Shown here piece by piece: positions 63,980-64,000 of a stretch of DNA of 64,000 nt. The position numbers and the translations under genes were made by a program. Position 1 is the first letter of the stretch; every line of letters starts with the position of its first letter. The notes beneath the pieces are model-generated. The model worked only from the letters and a program-made list of their open reading frames with translations. It did no database searches and was not told the origin of the DNA. Source of the DNA: Synechococcus sp. KORDI-52 (GTDB lineage: Bacteria; Cyanobacteriota; Cyanobacteriia; PCC-6307; Cyanobiaceae); contig NZ_CP006271.1 of NCBI RefSeq assembly GCF_000737595.1, positions 992,001 to 1,056,000 of the forward strand, in the 5' to 3' direction.

Positions 63980-64000
63980 CGCGCCGAGCTGAGCTGTGAA

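Overview
The window reads as a chromosomal segment of a marine picocyanobacterium, most likely a Synechococcus of the marine cluster (about 60% GC in the core by eye). Supporting genes are the kaiA-kaiB-kaiC clock operon (Prochlorococcus lacks kaiA), psbV, a plant-type ferredoxin, the PSRP-3/Ycf65 ribosomal protein, the variable chain of ferredoxin-thioredoxin reductase, the sensor kinase NblS/Hik33, and several small families typical of picocyanobacteria (DUF1651, DUF1818, DUF2811, Nif11). No CRISPR array, rRNA operon, transposase or phage module was seen. One tRNA gene, tRNA-Val(GAC), is present.

Layout: 1-7.2 kb, NAD synthesis (nadE, nadD), a GTPase, a CBS-domain membrane protein, an Xaa-Pro aminopeptidase, a Ca2+/H+ antiporter-like protein and a HAD phosphatase. 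7.2-12.2 kb, PSRP-3, atpD-atpC and groES-groEL behind a CIRCE operator. 12.4-16.85 kb, an AT-rich accessory island between groEL and secG with a possible ribbon-helix-helix protein, a large glycosyltransferase-like protein and two sulfotransferase-like proteins. 16.86-35.3 kb, dense core genes: secG, gpmI, pyrR, ftrV, an Hsp70-like gene, rpoZ, murD, the tRNA, serA, prmA, petF, psbV, rnz, spoIID-like and nagB. 35.3-40.6 kb, a gene-poor accessory stretch with a standalone Nif11 protein, a DUF1651 protein, a secreted Cys-rich protein, a TauE/SafE transporter and many unsupported short ORFs. 40.7-51.3 kb, a sugar kinase, yebC, truB, a methyltransferase, rpmA-rplU, kaiABC, nblS and purD. 51.4-59.2 kb, a long co-directional cluster (hypothetical-purC-bamA-lpxC-fabZ-lpxA-lpxB-msrA) for purine synthesis, outer-membrane protein assembly and lipid A synthesis. 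59.3-64 kb, small unknowns, pepA, an HhH / GIY-YIG / HExxH gene trio and a LuxR-type regulator with a degenerate receiver.

Many neighbours are translationally coupled by ATGA, TGATG or GTGA overlaps: nadD-nadE, GTPase-CBS protein, HAD-antiporter, secG-gpmI, serA-prmA, kaiA-kaiB, purD-nblS, hypothetical-purC, lpxC-fabZ, lpxA-lpxB, lpxB-msrA and the HhH trio. The strongest candidates for something undescribed are the sulfotransferase/glycosyltransferase island, the HhH/GIY-YIG/HExxH trio, the Hsp70-like protein paired with a membrane-anchored partner, a gene-free gap with inverted DnaA-box-like 9-mers, and the orphan Nif11 gene. None amounts to a proven new system from sequence alone.
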